Source: Pyropia yezoensis (lineage: Eukaryota; Rhodophyta; Bangiophyceae; Bangiales; Bangiaceae). Taken from it: 64,000 nucleotides of DNA. The notes beneath the pieces were generated by a model. The model was not told where the DNA came from. It saw nothing but the letters and a program-made list of their open reading frames with translations, and made no database searches. Position 1 is the first letter of the stretch; every line of letters begins with the position of its first letter. Shown one piece after another: positions 34,154-45,149 of the stretch. The stretch lies in contig CM020619.1 in the NCBI GenBank assembly GCA_009829735.1, positions 26,438,063 to 26,502,062 of the forward strand. The letters are read 5' to 3'. Made by a program: the position numbers and the translations under genes.

Positions 34154-34516
34154 TGTAGCACAACAGGAATCCGTCGCACGTCCACTCTCAGGGAACACTC
34201 ACCAAGGGGATCGGCACCAACGTCACCGGGAGGCCAAGGTTGCTGTCCTTGGAGCGCAAGCCACGGGACCAAGATGGGAGCCCAAATGGGAGGGGTTTGT
34301 CGTTCTACCTTGGCCGGCGGTGGATTCGCCACCGGCCCCCTCGTTATAAACCCTCGGAGACACTACTAACTACCCTCCACCCCAAGATGCAAGTCCCTCT
34401 GGTCATACGTAACTTATAGATACCGTGACCAGTACGGACTCTCAAATTGAAAGTTAAGGATTAGAAGTAGCCCCCCTAATATTAGGGTCACAATACGGCC
34501 AAACCATATTGCTACA
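34154..34516 (-). repeat. 5' LTR of copy D
   Basis: Reverse LTR with the primer site just left of it (34135-34152, minus). The same LTR recurs at 35931-36293 on the far side of the gap as part of the contig-end duplication. Confidence 0.92.
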
Positions 34517-34890
34517 CAAGCCCAGTCTTACCCCGGTACCGAGGCAAGAGAAGGTGGAACGTAAGGCCGCACCAGTACTGCTGGCGACCGAACATACCCC
34601 TACCGGTGAGGATGAACCTCTAGTCGACCAACAGGGTCACCTGTTGCTACCGGCGACGCCGTGATTGATGAGCATGGTACGGTAGCGTACATCGCCCTGG
34701 CTGGGACTCAGTTCCAGGTCAACGAGGGAGCGGGTCGGCGCGTCCCGTATGTGCGGACTACGGGGTACCCCCGGTAACGGGTAACCCCCACCAGCCCCTT
34801 CCGACATGGGCAGTACGTACAGAGGCACCTCCGCACATCGCTGGTAGAGCCAACCGGTTGGGGGAGTCCATGTTCCGGCTGGCACCGGGA
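34517..34890 (+). repeat. Contig-end duplicate of copy C gag (same as 36294-36669)
   Basis: Begins with the target duplication CAAGC and repeats the gag stretch found again at 36294. It ends at the gap. It is most likely the end of a left contig that overlaps the right contig. Confidence 0.8.
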
Positions 34891-35390
34891 NNNNNNNNNN
34901 NNNNNNNNNNNNNNNNNNNNNNNNNNNNNNNNNNNNNNNNNNNNNNNNNNNNNNNNNNNNNNNNNNNNNNNNNNNNNNNNNNNNNNNNNNNNNNNNNNNN
35001 NNNNNNNNNNNNNNNNNNNNNNNNNNNNNNNNNNNNNNNNNNNNNNNNNNNNNNNNNNNNNNNNNNNNNNNNNNNNNNNNNNNNNNNNNNNNNNNNNNNN
35101 NNNNNNNNNNNNNNNNNNNNNNNNNNNNNNNNNNNNNNNNNNNNNNNNNNNNNNNNNNNNNNNNNNNNNNNNNNNNNNNNNNNNNNNNNNNNNNNNNNNN
35201 NNNNNNNNNNNNNNNNNNNNNNNNNNNNNNNNNNNNNNNNNNNNNNNNNNNNNNNNNNNNNNNNNNNNNNNNNNNNNNNNNNNNNNNNNNNNNNNNNNNN
35301 NNNNNNNNNNNNNNNNNNNNNNNNNNNNNNNNNNNNNNNNNNNNNNNNNNNNNNNNNNNNNNNNNNNNNNNNNNNNNNNNNNNNNNNNNN
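34891..35390. other. Assembly gap, 500 N
   Basis: Exactly 500 undefined bases, a round number typical of a gap of unknown size. The flanks overlap by about 1279 bp (33612-34890 and 35391-36669), so the true gap is probably negative. Confidence 0.97.
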
Positions 35391-36293
35391 TCAACACTGC
35401 CATTGCGTCCTCCGTCCGATCTTGACGGGCGTCGAGCCCGGAAAACCGGGCCTCGATGCGGGCCAATGATGCCATCAGGGAATCCCCTGGTGAAGGAGGG
35501 GCGGAGTGAGGTCGGTCGACGACAGTTGAGGCGGGCCCCCGCCTCCTGCCGTCCGAGCCGTGCCAAACGTCGATCCGGCACCGGAAAGCATTGGCGTCTC
35601 AATGTTATCGATCGGGTTCCCGATCCCGGTTCCCGTAGTCACCTCCGGAGTCGGCGTCGACGCCGATCCGTCATCTTGAACGTTCCCCGTCTCTTGGGTA
35701 GACATAGTCACAATCAGTCAACCGACGCAACGACCACCACGAATAAGAGAGCGAGGGGGTAGATTGGGGAGAGTAACAGTAGGTCACAGTCACAGGTAAA
35801 AGCTCAACACAATCGATCAGGTCGCAACACCACGAGTACAAGAAAAGGACCGGATCCCTATCCGTGTGCCAGGGCCGAAGACGGCGTCACCACAAGGGTG
35901 ACGGAAACCCGTCCCCTGCTGCTCCACCAATGTAGCACAACAGGAATCCGTCGCACGTCCACTCTCAGGGAACACTCACCAAGGGGGATCGGCACCAACG
36001 TCACCGGGAGGCCAAGGTTGCTGTCCTTGGAGCGCAAGCCACGGGACCAAGATGGGAGCCCAAATGGGAGGGGTTTGTCGTTCTACCTTGGCCGGCGGTG
36101 GATTCGCCACCGGCCCCCTCGTTATAAACCCTCGGAGACACTACTAACTACCCTCCACCCCAAGATGCAAGTCCCTCTGGTCATACGTAACTTATAGATA
36201 CCGTGACCAGTACGGACTCTCAAATTGAAAGTTAAGGATTAGAAGTAGCCCCCCTAATATTAGGGTCACAATACGGCCAACCATATTGCTACA
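35391..36293 (-). repeat. Contig-end duplicate of copy D gag start and 5' LTR (same as 33612-34516)
   Basis: Repeats the N-terminal gag region, primer site and 5' LTR of copy D (LTR part 35931-36293). It differs from the left version by a handful of mostly single-base length differences, as expected of uncorrected contig ends. Confidence 0.8.
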
Positions 36294-36999
36294 CAAGCCC
36301 AGTCTTACCCCGGTACCGAGGCAAGAGAAGGTGGAACGTAAGGCCGCACCAGTACTGCTGGCGACCGAACATACCCCTACCGGTGAGGATGAACCTCTAG
36401 TCGACCAACAGGGTCACCTGTTGCTACCGGCGACGCCGGTGATTGATGAGCATGGTACGGTAGCGTACATCGCCCTGGCTGGGACTCAGTTCCAGGTCAA
36501 CGAGGGAGCGGGTCGGCGCGTCCCGTATGTGCGGACTACGGGGTACTCCCCGGTAACGGGTAACCCCCACCAGCCCCTTCCGACATGGGCAGTACGTACA
36601 GAGGCACCTCCGCACATCGCTGGTAGAGCCAACCGGTTGGGGGAGTCCATGTTCCGGCTGGCACCGGGACCCAAGGCCTACCAAGGGGCGGGCACTCGGG
36701 CGCCCGAGGCAGGCAACCGGACCTATGGAGCCAACCCGACGCGGACGCCCGGGACGGCCGGCACGTCCGGATGTATGTTGTGCGGAGACCCCCAACACTG
36801 GGTGTCCGCATGCCCGCTCATCCCGGAGGAGTCTCGACGGGCAGCGGCGCAACGCAAGGCATCCATTGGTGGGTATCCCGCCAGAGGCCCGGCACCGGGC
36901 AGACAGCAAGCTCCAGGAGGAGTGCTGGCAGTCGAGGAGGCACCTCCTTTCCCGGATATCCCGGAAGATAGTACCCGGCCGAGCACGGGAAACGAGTAA
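36294..36999 (+). pseudogene. gag of copy C, resumed after copy D
   Basis: Second CAAGC, then the C-terminal part of Gag with the zinc knuckle CMLCGDPQHWVSAC (C-x2-C-x4-H-x4-C) and a Pro/Gly-rich tail. Confidence 0.85.
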
Positions 37000-37082
37000 G
37001 AGGAAGGACGACACGGGGTCGCTGGGGTAACCCTAGCAAGCCACCCCGGACTGCCGCGGGGAAGGCCCCACGGAGAGCGCGG

Positions 37083-40000
37083 TTGAGCCGACGCCGCATC
37101 AACCCCCGGGTACACCTTCCGGCCCCGACGACACGGCGTCAGGGGATTGATGACCAACCACCAAGGTTGGGAGGAGAGGACGGGAAGCCCCGTCACATGG
37201 AACCAGACAAGGGCCCTGTTCAGGATGCCCGAGATACACCGGATATCGGTGTAGGCCACGTACTGTTCACCTTGGAGAGCTTCAACGTATCAGCCACACT
37301 GGGGGTTGACCCCCAGTCGACCCGATCGTGTTACCCTGTACTGCATACAGGGGCTGGACCTAACCTGATCCGGAAGGATACCCTCCCGGACAAGTGGCTC
37401 CCGCGATTCAGAGTTACTCGGGGACCCACGATCAAGGACGCGAATGGTCGACTCATTCGCACGACCGCAGCGATGTCGCTGCAGGTCACCATCGGGGAGC
37501 TCACTACGGAAGTTGACTTCCTGGTATGTGAGACTCTATCTGTGCCCTGCATACTGGGGTGCACCTTCATCAACGTTCACGTTGATGCAATCCGGCCGGG
37601 CCGAAGGACCGTCGAGCTTCAAGAAGCCGACGGGACGAAGCGAGGACACACGGCTATCGTTAGGGACCTGACGCTACAAGGGAGCCACGTTAACGTGGCT
37701 GAGGTGTACGCAAGTGTCGAGCCGAAGACACTCCGGCTGGCCAAGCGGACTCGCTTTGAGCCGTTATCGGAGACCGTCCTCCCGGTTAACTGTGACCTCG
37801 CAGGCATCTGCAGAGTACAGTCCTACCTACGAACCCACAAGCGCCATGGGTGACCATTGCCAACGGTATCGTAGACCTCCCAGCGGGGGGGTCATCACTG
37901 CTCGTGATGGCGAACTACCGCCGTAAGGCAGTCACCCTCCCGAAGGGAACTATCCTCGGGATTGCCGAGCTCTACGAAGGAGATATCCTTACCCCTGACA
38001 AGGAAGGTCAAGTGGAGCCACTTGAGGTACTGGCGGTCGCCGAGACCACCGAGCGGCAGCAACCCGATGACGGGAAGCCTAACCCATCGACAGCTCCGGC
38101 GGACATGCCGCCAAAGGACCAAGAAGCCTTGAAGGCACTGGCCGAGGCTGACCTCGACAACCTTCCCCCTTCGGTAGCTGAAGGGGCACGACGGATGCTA
38201 AGAAAGCATGACGTCATGTGGACCGGCGGGGCGCTGGGTACCGTTGGGGCGACCCAACACCGTATAGACCTGGTACCAGGCGCTCGGCCAGCGCGGTCGC
38301 AACCGCATCGAGCGGGACCTATGCAACGAGAGATCGTTGATGGAGAAGTGAAGAGCATGATCGAAGCTAAGGTGATCCGACCTTCGATGTCGGAGTGGGG
38401 CGCCCCAGTCGTTATCGTACCGAAAAAGGATCAAACCCCTCGGTTTTGCATCGATTATCGACGCCTCAACTTGGTTACCAAGAAAGACTCATACCCTTTA
38501 CAAAGGATGGACGAGTGCATCGACTCGCTGGGGGAGGCCACAGTGTTTACCACTATCGACTGCAATGCCGGGTACTGGCAGATCCCAGTTCCGGAAGAGG
38601 ATGTCCCCAAGACGGCGTTCGTCTGTCGCAGTGGCGTGTACGAGTTCCTAAGGATGCCCTTCGGATTGTCCAATGCCCCCGCCACATTCCAGCGGGCCAT
38701 CGACATTATACTGTCGGGAGTCAAGTGGCGTAACTGCCTGGTGTACTTGGACGACGTCATCGTCTTCTCGCGTAACATGGATGACCATGTGCAACATGTC
38801 GATGAGGTACTCACCCTCTTGCGGAACGCCGGGGTAACCCTGCACCTCAAGAAGTGCGCCTTCTTTCAGCAGACCGTCGAGTATCTGGGTCACCAGATCA
38901 CACCAGGTAAGCTGGGAGTGCTCGAAGCTAATACCCGGGCCTTCCGGGATGCGCGATACCAAACCACCCAGACACAGCTGAAAAGCTTCCTGGGGATGTG
39001 CAACGTATACCGACGGTTCGTCAAGGACTTCGCTCGTACAGCCAAACCGCAAACGGTTCTGACGAGCAGCGCCTTGCCAAAGGTACTACAACCTCCCTCT
39101 CCCAGCGATGGAGAGGCATTCGAGCTGCTCAAGCAAGCTCTGCTAGCCCCACCCGTGCTTGCGTTGCCGCATAGACGCGGGACCTTCGTCATCGACGTCG
39201 ATGCCTGTGATACCCAAGTGGGATGCACGCTGTCACAGGGAGAGACCATCATCGGTACCGATAATGCTATCCCGGGCCTACATCCGGTAGGGTACTTCAG
39301 CCGGACACTCAACCCGGCTGAGCGCAACTATAGTGCCACCGAGCGCGAGTGCCTCGGAGTCATATGGGCAGTGCAACTGCTCCGGCCATACCTGGAAGGT
39401 TCCAGGTTCATCGTAAGGTCCGACCACGAACCTTTACGATGGCTCCTCAACCTTGGTGACAAGGATTCCGACAGCCACGGTCGGCTAGCCCGGTGGAGGC
39501 TGAAGATGGCCGAGCACGACAACCGGACCATATATAAGGCCGGCTCCACCCATCATCTGGGGGACGCGCTGTCGCGACTCGATACACCGAGCGGGGATAC
39601 CCGACACGACAGATGGACGAGGACATCCCGGTTGTACCAGTTTGCATGGTGGGTAATGCTACCCAAGGTACGGTTGACCATACCATGGCACACCTTGCGT
39701 GTCCATTTACCCTCGCGGACTTCCGCGAGGCACAGGCCAATGACGACGACTGTAAACGCCGTCGTGCCAACCTCCTGGCCGGCACGGCCGGCATCTTCTC
39801 CGAAAATGAGGACGGCCTCATATACCGGCGGGCACCCGCCGATGGACGACATCAGGTCGTGGTTCCCGTGTCCTTACGGCAAGCCGTCATGGAACGAGAA
39901 CACGAGAACCCCACAGCCGGACACCCGGGGGGTTCGCGCATGTTCGCAGCAATGCGAAGGTTCTTCTACTGGCCAGCTATGGCCGTCGACGTAATCGACC

Positions 40001-41177
40001 ACGTGCGGGGATGCCACCCGTGTGCACGGAATCGTATGAGTCTTCATAGGCGGGCATCCGCTATGAAACTGTTCCCCCCGGATGGGCCCAACGAGCAAGT
40101 CGCCATCGACATACTCGGGCCGCTTCCGGTAACGGAAGAAGGGAGCAGGTATATCCTGGTCATGTCGGACCGCTTTACTAAGCTGTCACGGGCAGTAGCA
40201 GTCCCGAACGATACGGCCTACACCATCATGAACGCAGTGGTTGACCACTGGATGAGTGCATACGGAGTAATGAAGCAACTCCTCTCCGATAACGGATCAA
40301 ACCTTACGTCAGCATTCTGCACTAAGGTCCTGGGCATGTTCGGTATCGAACCTCGTCGGGCATCCGACTACCACCCGCAATCCAACGGGCAGGTGGAGCG
40401 GTTCAACCGCACCATCGTGAAGATGCTCCGATTCTATGTGGCGGAGCACACGAAGACGTGGGACAGGCTTCTGCCCGTCTTGACCCTGGCATACAATGCC
40501 AGGCCCCACCGGAGAACCAGCATTGCCCCACTGGAATGGGTCATGCCGATGGGCGTCGGTAACCTGACGCTGGCACCGGGCAGATGCACTCGGTATGACA
40601 TACCGAAGGGCCGACCGGCCGAACGGATCCACTTAGCTTGGTTGGCCAAGCTATCGTGGATGATTCCGAAGCTCAAGGGTGCCCTTGACCGTACACAACT
40701 TCGATACAAGAAGAACTTTGACGCCCGGCTACGGGTACGCAACGCAACCCTGGTAACAGGTGACTGGGTCTATATCAGACACCAGAAGTTCCGAGGGAAC
40801 AAGCTTATGCAACCGGTCAAGGGACCGTACCAGATCTTACACAGAGATGATCACTCTGTCATCCTGCACTCCGACACGGAGATACAACGCATCAACCTCA
40901 ATGATGTGACACCTGCTCCGAAGCCGGAACAGCCTCAGCCGGTACCGGCCGGGTTGCTACATGAAGCTCTTACAACCCACGGTCAGATGACCCGGTGGGA
41001 CCGGATGGGATTCCATACCAAGTAGAGAGCGTGGTCGGACACACCGACCCGGACCTACCAGGACCCTGGTACGTCAAGGTGATGTGGGTCGGATACGACT
41101 CACCCACCTGGGAACAGGCGGCGAATATACCCCGCCAACTCCTCATGCCTTACATGAGGCGACGACGCCTACTGTAA
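37083..41177 (+). pseudogene. Protease-to-chromodomain region of copy C
   Basis: Same domain order as copy D: protease region with the TGAGPNLI motif, RT with YLDD, RNase H, integrase zinc and D,D,E core, chromodomain ending in RRRRLL. Broken, with about three to four breaks. A fossil although all domains can be seen. Confidence 0.88.
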
Positions 41178-41628
41178 CAACCCAACCGACACCGACTTCG
41201 GCTGTTGGGGGGTGAGGCTTATACCTACCAAGTAGGGTGTCACATGGATTCGGCAAGACTTAGGTTCACTAAGTTGGAGCGGACTTAGGCAAACTAAGTA
41301 AGCTACTAACTTTTACAAGTTTACTTCAAGGAGATAACTAACTCCAATAACTTCAAAGTAACCTGAGGCTTACACCAAGGTAAACCTTCATCCATGGGGC
41401 AAGTGACGGACCAAGGAAGGTTGACCTTCATGAGTATTAACCAACCAGGATGGGTTGGGGGGCGCGGTAAAGAACCGAGGCAGGCCACGGCTAAGTCAGA
41501 CGGGGTACTCCCCAATGGCAGGCATTGGTATCATGCTAACGCCCCAGCGGGGGATGAGTTTATACTCACTACTACCCGGCCACCATAAGGGTCGCCGGGT
41601 CCCTCTCCCTCACAAACAATAACACTCC
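41178..41628. other. Spacer of copy C with two palindromic units
   Basis: Non-coding; units at 41256-41300. Nearly the same as the copy B spacer and clearly different from the copy A/D subtype. Confidence 0.7.
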
Positions 41629-43998
41629 TCAGTGGGTAGACCCACTGCCCGAGGGAGGCCACTCGCGCGTAAGCGCGTACACCTCCATGCTCCATCGGTC
41701 GGCAATCTCACGACGGTCTATCACCGGAGTCGCCTCGGTGCATAGCTGGGCGAGGGTGCTGCGACCCGCCTCCACGTCCGCCAGAGCGGACTGGAGGCGG
41801 TCCAGCACGCCACCGAAGCAACGCGCGGAGCCAACCAGCGCAGCACCTGGAGGGATATCCCCCCAGCTAACAGAGAGACCCTCCCGCATCTCACGGGCAA
41901 TAAGGGCGTCAACGCCCTCATACCATAGACGGGGACCCCCGTCAGGCATGACAGGGGCAGAAGGTGACACTGGCGCAGCCAGAGGAGCCACAGGAGCTGA
42001 CTCGGCTACCACCGGAGCCGGTGGCGCCTGATACGAGGCCCGGTAGGGCCCTACTGAAGGGGCTCCACCGTAAACCCGGCGGGATTCCGCCCGGCGACGG
42101 GACACCTCACGCTCCCCACCCGCAGAGCCCCACTCTCGGGGACGACGGCCAACCGCCACCGGTATCGGGTTACCGAACCACGGGGCGAGGATCTGGAGAG
42201 GTTCATGGATAACCATGGGAATACCCAGGTCAGCAACAGCCTCGGTGGGCGCCCACCCCCGACAATGGGGCTCACCCGGCTTAGTACGCCGGATACGCAA
42301 CGAGTGACGAGGCAAGGGTGAAGCCCCAGCCTGCGGGTCCCGGTACGGGGGAAGGGCCAACACCCCAGCCCAGTTCACGGCACCGTGAACGGCCAGCAGG
42401 GCCTCGAAATCCCGGGCCAACCCGGTCTTGGCAGCTATCATGTCCACGCCCAGCTGCCCGATATGCCGACGGACACCCGTCGGAAGATGAAACAGCTGCC
42501 TCTGCCGGCGGACGGACAGCAAGAAGGAAGAAGCCTGCCCGAGGGTATCCTCGAGGGTGAAGGTCCCCTGCAATGGGTGGACAGGCCGGGAGGCCAACAC
42601 ACTACCGGAGTATCGGAGACAGGAGCCGGTGTCAAACCGGAAAGCAGGGGCGGGTTCCCACCCGTCCTGCCACAGAGGAGGGCGCAAGGGAGTGTACACC
42701 GGCGCACGAACGTTACCGGTCTGCAACGCGCACGTTATATCGGTGCGGAACGCATCCGCCATGACACCATGGTTGCGTCGCCAGCTCGACGCCGACTTCA
42801 ACCCCGCCATGGGCGGGTACGGAGCCGTCAAAGTCAGATACGGGGATACCCCCGGGAAGTACTCAAATCCGGGATACCGGCCGGTATCGGCCACCGTCTG
42901 CCCAAACGCCACCGGCTCCGCCGCCGCCGCAGTCCCCCGAGCACTAGCCGGGTAGTCAACCTCCCGCGGCAACGCGGGGGCAATCAAGTCGCATATCCCG
43001 AAGGCGGAGTCGAGGTGGACCTCACCCCGCCCCATCCGGGTGCGCCAGAGCTGCGCATGCCGGTCGTCCGGCTGGCTCAGGATCCAATGATGCTCCACCT
43101 GGACCGCGTTCGGCTGGTTGACCAGCCGCGCCAACTCCCGCTCCCAACTCGGGTCCACCTTGACGCGCCGGGAGGTCTCTCGAGGGAGACGCGGCTGGTG
43201 GAAGTCCACCCGCATCCGCCCAGCGGAGTCCATCGACTCCTGCACAGTCATGCCTCGAACCCGAGCCACCAAGTCGGACATGGACATGGCGGGTTGACCA
43301 GCCGCAGAGGCGACGCCGCCACCCAACGGGGCAACCCGGGCAGGACCAGGAAGAATCGGGGGCGCCGGGGGGAGCCCCACCGGCAGATGGGCCGGCACCG
43401 GAGGAGCACGGGGCCGAGGAGGAAGAAGAAGGACGGGCGCCCGCCCGGAGTAGCTACCGGAGTCCACTGCCATCGGGGTAGACACTTCTTGACCACCAAG
43501 CGTCCGCGGCACCGCGGGCAGAGCATCGCCGCCACCCGGGCCCGACGTGGGCACCACGGGGGCAGCAGGGGTAGACCCATTACCCGCCGCCGCGGACACA
43601 CCAACCGGGCGGGCGCCCGCGCCGTCTTGACTCGCCGTCCCGGCCGGGGTGCCGCCACGACCGCCCAACACACCGGCTGCACCGTCTTGAGGTAGAGCCG
43701 CGCCGGCACCGGCGGCAGGAGCCATACGGGCCGCCGGAGGAGTAGGGGTAGAGGCAGCCGCTACACGCGGTTGCCCGCCACCCGACGGAGCCGTCGTGCC
43801 GCTGCACACGGACGACAATCCGCCCAGCGCACCTTCTGGGGCCACACGAACGGTCACCCGGTCGCCTTCGTCCTCCGACGAGCTCTCCAAGAAGCACTCG
43901 GCAGCGGTGGCAGCGACGGGAACGTCGTCTACCATCACCTCTTCCCCCTCCTCAAGCAGGAGGTCGTCCTCGCCCCCGGGTACCTGGGGGTCCGACAT
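41629..43998 (-). CDS. Antisense ORF of copy C, 789 aa from the MSDPQV start
   Basis: Uninterrupted, and exactly the same length from the MSDPQV start as the copy A frame although the two differ throughout. Acidic N-terminus (LLLEEGEEVMVDD, SSSEDEGD), Pro/Ala/Gly linker with SYSGRAPVLLLPPRPR, and a C-terminal region with RNHGVMADAFRTDI, RRHIGQLGVD, YRDPQAG, YEGVDAL and ERE/RREIADRW-type helices near the end. Many differences from copy A are conservative (D/E, I/V, S/T, F/Y, K/R), suggesting the protein was under constraint. Function unknown. With gag and pol of copy C broken, this frame is its only intact one. Confidence 0.8.
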   Translation of the reverse strand: MSDPQVPGGEDDLLLEEGEEVMVDDVPVAATAAECFLESSSEDEGDRVTVRVAPEGALGGLSSVCSGTTAPSGGGQPRVAAASTPTPPAARMAPAAGAGAALPQDGAAGVLGGRGGTPAGTASQDGAGARPVGVSAAAGNGSTPAAPVVPTSGPGGGDALPAVPRTLGGQEVSTPMAVDSGSYSGRAPVLLLPPRPRAPPVPAHLPVGLPPAPPILPGPARVAPLGGGVASAAGQPAMSMSDLVARVRGMTVQESMDSAGRMRVDFHQPRLPRETSRRVKVDPSWERELARLVNQPNAVQVEHHWILSQPDDRHAQLWRTRMGRGEVHLDSAFGICDLIAPALPREVDYPASARGTAAAAEPVAFGQTVADTGRYPGFEYFPGVSPYLTLTAPYPPMAGLKSASSWRRNHGVMADAFRTDITCALQTGNVRAPVYTPLRPPLWQDGWEPAPAFRFDTGSCLRYSGSVLASRPVHPLQGTFTLEDTLGQASSFLLSVRRQRQLFHLPTGVRRHIGQLGVDMIAAKTGLARDFEALLAVHGAVNWAGVLALPPYRDPQAGASPLPRHSLRIRRTKPGEPHCRGWAPTEAVADLGIPMVIHEPLQILAPWFGNPIPVAVGRRPREWGSAGGEREVSRRRAESRRVYGGAPSVGPYRASYQAPPAPVVAESAPVAPLAAPVSPSAPVMPDGGPRLWYEGVDALIAREMREGLSVSWGDIPPGAALVGSARCFGGVLDRLQSALADVEAGRSTLAQLCTEATPVIDRREIADRWSMEVYALTREWPPSGSGSTH

Positions 43999-44088
43999 GG
44001 TGAAACCGGGGTAGCAGGGGCGCCCCGTGCCGAAAAGCCGCAGCCGGCTCGACCCCGTACGAGGAACGCTCGCGCGGACGAGCCAGGG

Positions 44089-44112
44089 AAGCGCGGGCAC
44101 CCGCGCTTATAA
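44089..44112 (-). promoter_or_regulatory. TATA-like motif and palindrome upstream of copy C antisense ORF
   Basis: Same TTATAA plus GC palindrome as 5319-5342, about 90 bases upstream of the antisense ATG. Its exact retention supports a function. Confidence 0.5.
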
Positions 44113-44584
44113 CCACGCAGCTCAGCACGAGCGATACGGCAGCGCGAGACGACATGCGCTAGCCGAGCTACGAGGTCGCTCCACCCAGGCACCTGGATCG
44201 GGGCCACGCCCCCCACACGGGGTAACCAAGCGGGGTCACCCCCAACCGCCCCCACGCAACGCGGGCAGCCCCCGCCATCCACTCAATCGTCCCGCGAGAG
44301 GGCCCCCCCGACCACCAGACGCCTGGTGGCGGATCCGCTTGCACCACCCCTCGGGAAGGGGGGTCGTGGACGAAAACCCGCATCGGGAATTCAACGGTCC
44401 GGAACACGGATCGTGTGTGTACCACACAAAGGGGGGCGCCCCCCTCAGACAACCCCGAAAAGGGGTGTCTGTCGCGACGGGGCGCAAAGCCCCACCCGAC
44501 TGGTAAACGGTCACGCGACCCACTTACATTCGGTAATCCGAATGCAACTCGACCCGAGGACGGGCCGAATCTAAGGCGGGGATA

Positions 44585-44946
44585 TGTAGCAATATGGTTG
44601 GCCGTATTGTGACCCTAATGCAGGGGGGCTACTTCTAACCCTTAACTTTCAATTTGGGAGTCCGTACTGGTCACGGTATCTATAAGTTACGTATGACCAG
44701 AGGGACTTGCATCTTGGGGTGGAGGGTAGTTAGTAGTGTCTCCGAGGGTTTATAACGAGGGGGCCGGCGGCGAATCCACCGCCGGCCATGGTAGAACAAC
44801 AAACCCCTCCCATTTGGGCTCCCATCTTGGTCCCGTGGCTTGCGCTCCAAGGACAGCAACCTTGGCCTCCCGGTGACGTTGGTGCCGATCCCCCTTGGTG
44901 AGTGTTCCCTGAGAGTGGACGTGCAGCGGATACCTATTGTGCTACA
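44585..44946 (+). repeat. 3' LTR of copy C
   Basis: 362 bp, preceded by the polypurine tract and followed by the target duplication CGGTG. Confidence 0.93.
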
Positions 44947-45140
44947 CGGTGGTGGTGCAGAGGCCGGCCAGGATGCCGTGATGGATGGTGAGGAGGCAAA
45001 AGATGTCGTCCCGCAGCAGCAGCTTGATGACAAAGAGGGGGGGCCACCGCCGCCGTCACAATCGCCGCCAATACCGCACAGCCCCCACCAGGTGCCTCCG
45101 GCACCTCCAACACGCCGACGACCGGGCACGACACAAGCAG
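44947..45140 (-). pseudogene. Ammonium-transporter-like fragment, proximal half
   Basis: Reads CAVLAAIVTAAVAPP, then after a shift at a run of seven C, LFVIKLLLRDDIFCLLTIHH and GILAGLCTTT. This resembles the AMT region '...LRR.DLF..L..LNGILAGLVSITA'. The frame runs directly into 21826-21948 across the target duplication once copy C is set aside. The expected Asn before GILAG is His here. Only a small part of an ~400-500 aa transporter is seen, so the gene was probably already a relic. Confidence 0.5.
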
Positions 45141-45149
45141 CGTCGGCGG

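Larger units (their letters stand above)
24017..34516 (-). mobile_element. Chromovirus copy D, 10.5 kb, inserted in gag of copy C
   Basis: Complete layout on the - strand: 5' LTR on the right (34154-34516), primer site, gag, protease, RT, RNase H, integrase, chromodomain, spacer, antisense frame (here on +), polypurine tract, 3' LTR on the left (24017-24379). The target duplication CAAGC is at 24012-24016 and 34517-34521. The LTRs show about three differences in 363 bases, all transitions and two at CpG, so this is a young insertion. The long pol frame looks intact; the whole element has about two or three breaks. The right edge is repeated beyond an assembly gap. Confidence 0.94.
21949..44946 (+). 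mobile_element. Chromovirus copy C, interrupted by copy D
   Basis: Full-length layout on the + strand: 5' LTR 21949-22311, primer site, gag, protease, RT, RNase H, integrase, chromodomain, spacer, antisense frame, polypurine tract, 3' LTR 44585-44946. Both ends carry the 5-bp target duplication CGGTG (21944-21948 and 44947-44951). Copy D is inserted inside gag at 24016/24017. Without copy D and the gap duplicates the element is about 10.7 kb. The two LTRs differ at a few positions, so it is fairly young, but it predates copy D. Sense frames have roughly four breaks besides the insertion; the antisense frame looks whole. Confidence 0.93.

Noticed and set aside
35391-36293. A fifth, separate retroelement starting at the gap
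   Set aside because: The sequence duplicates 33612-34516 and joins the same target site; overlapping contig ends explain it better.
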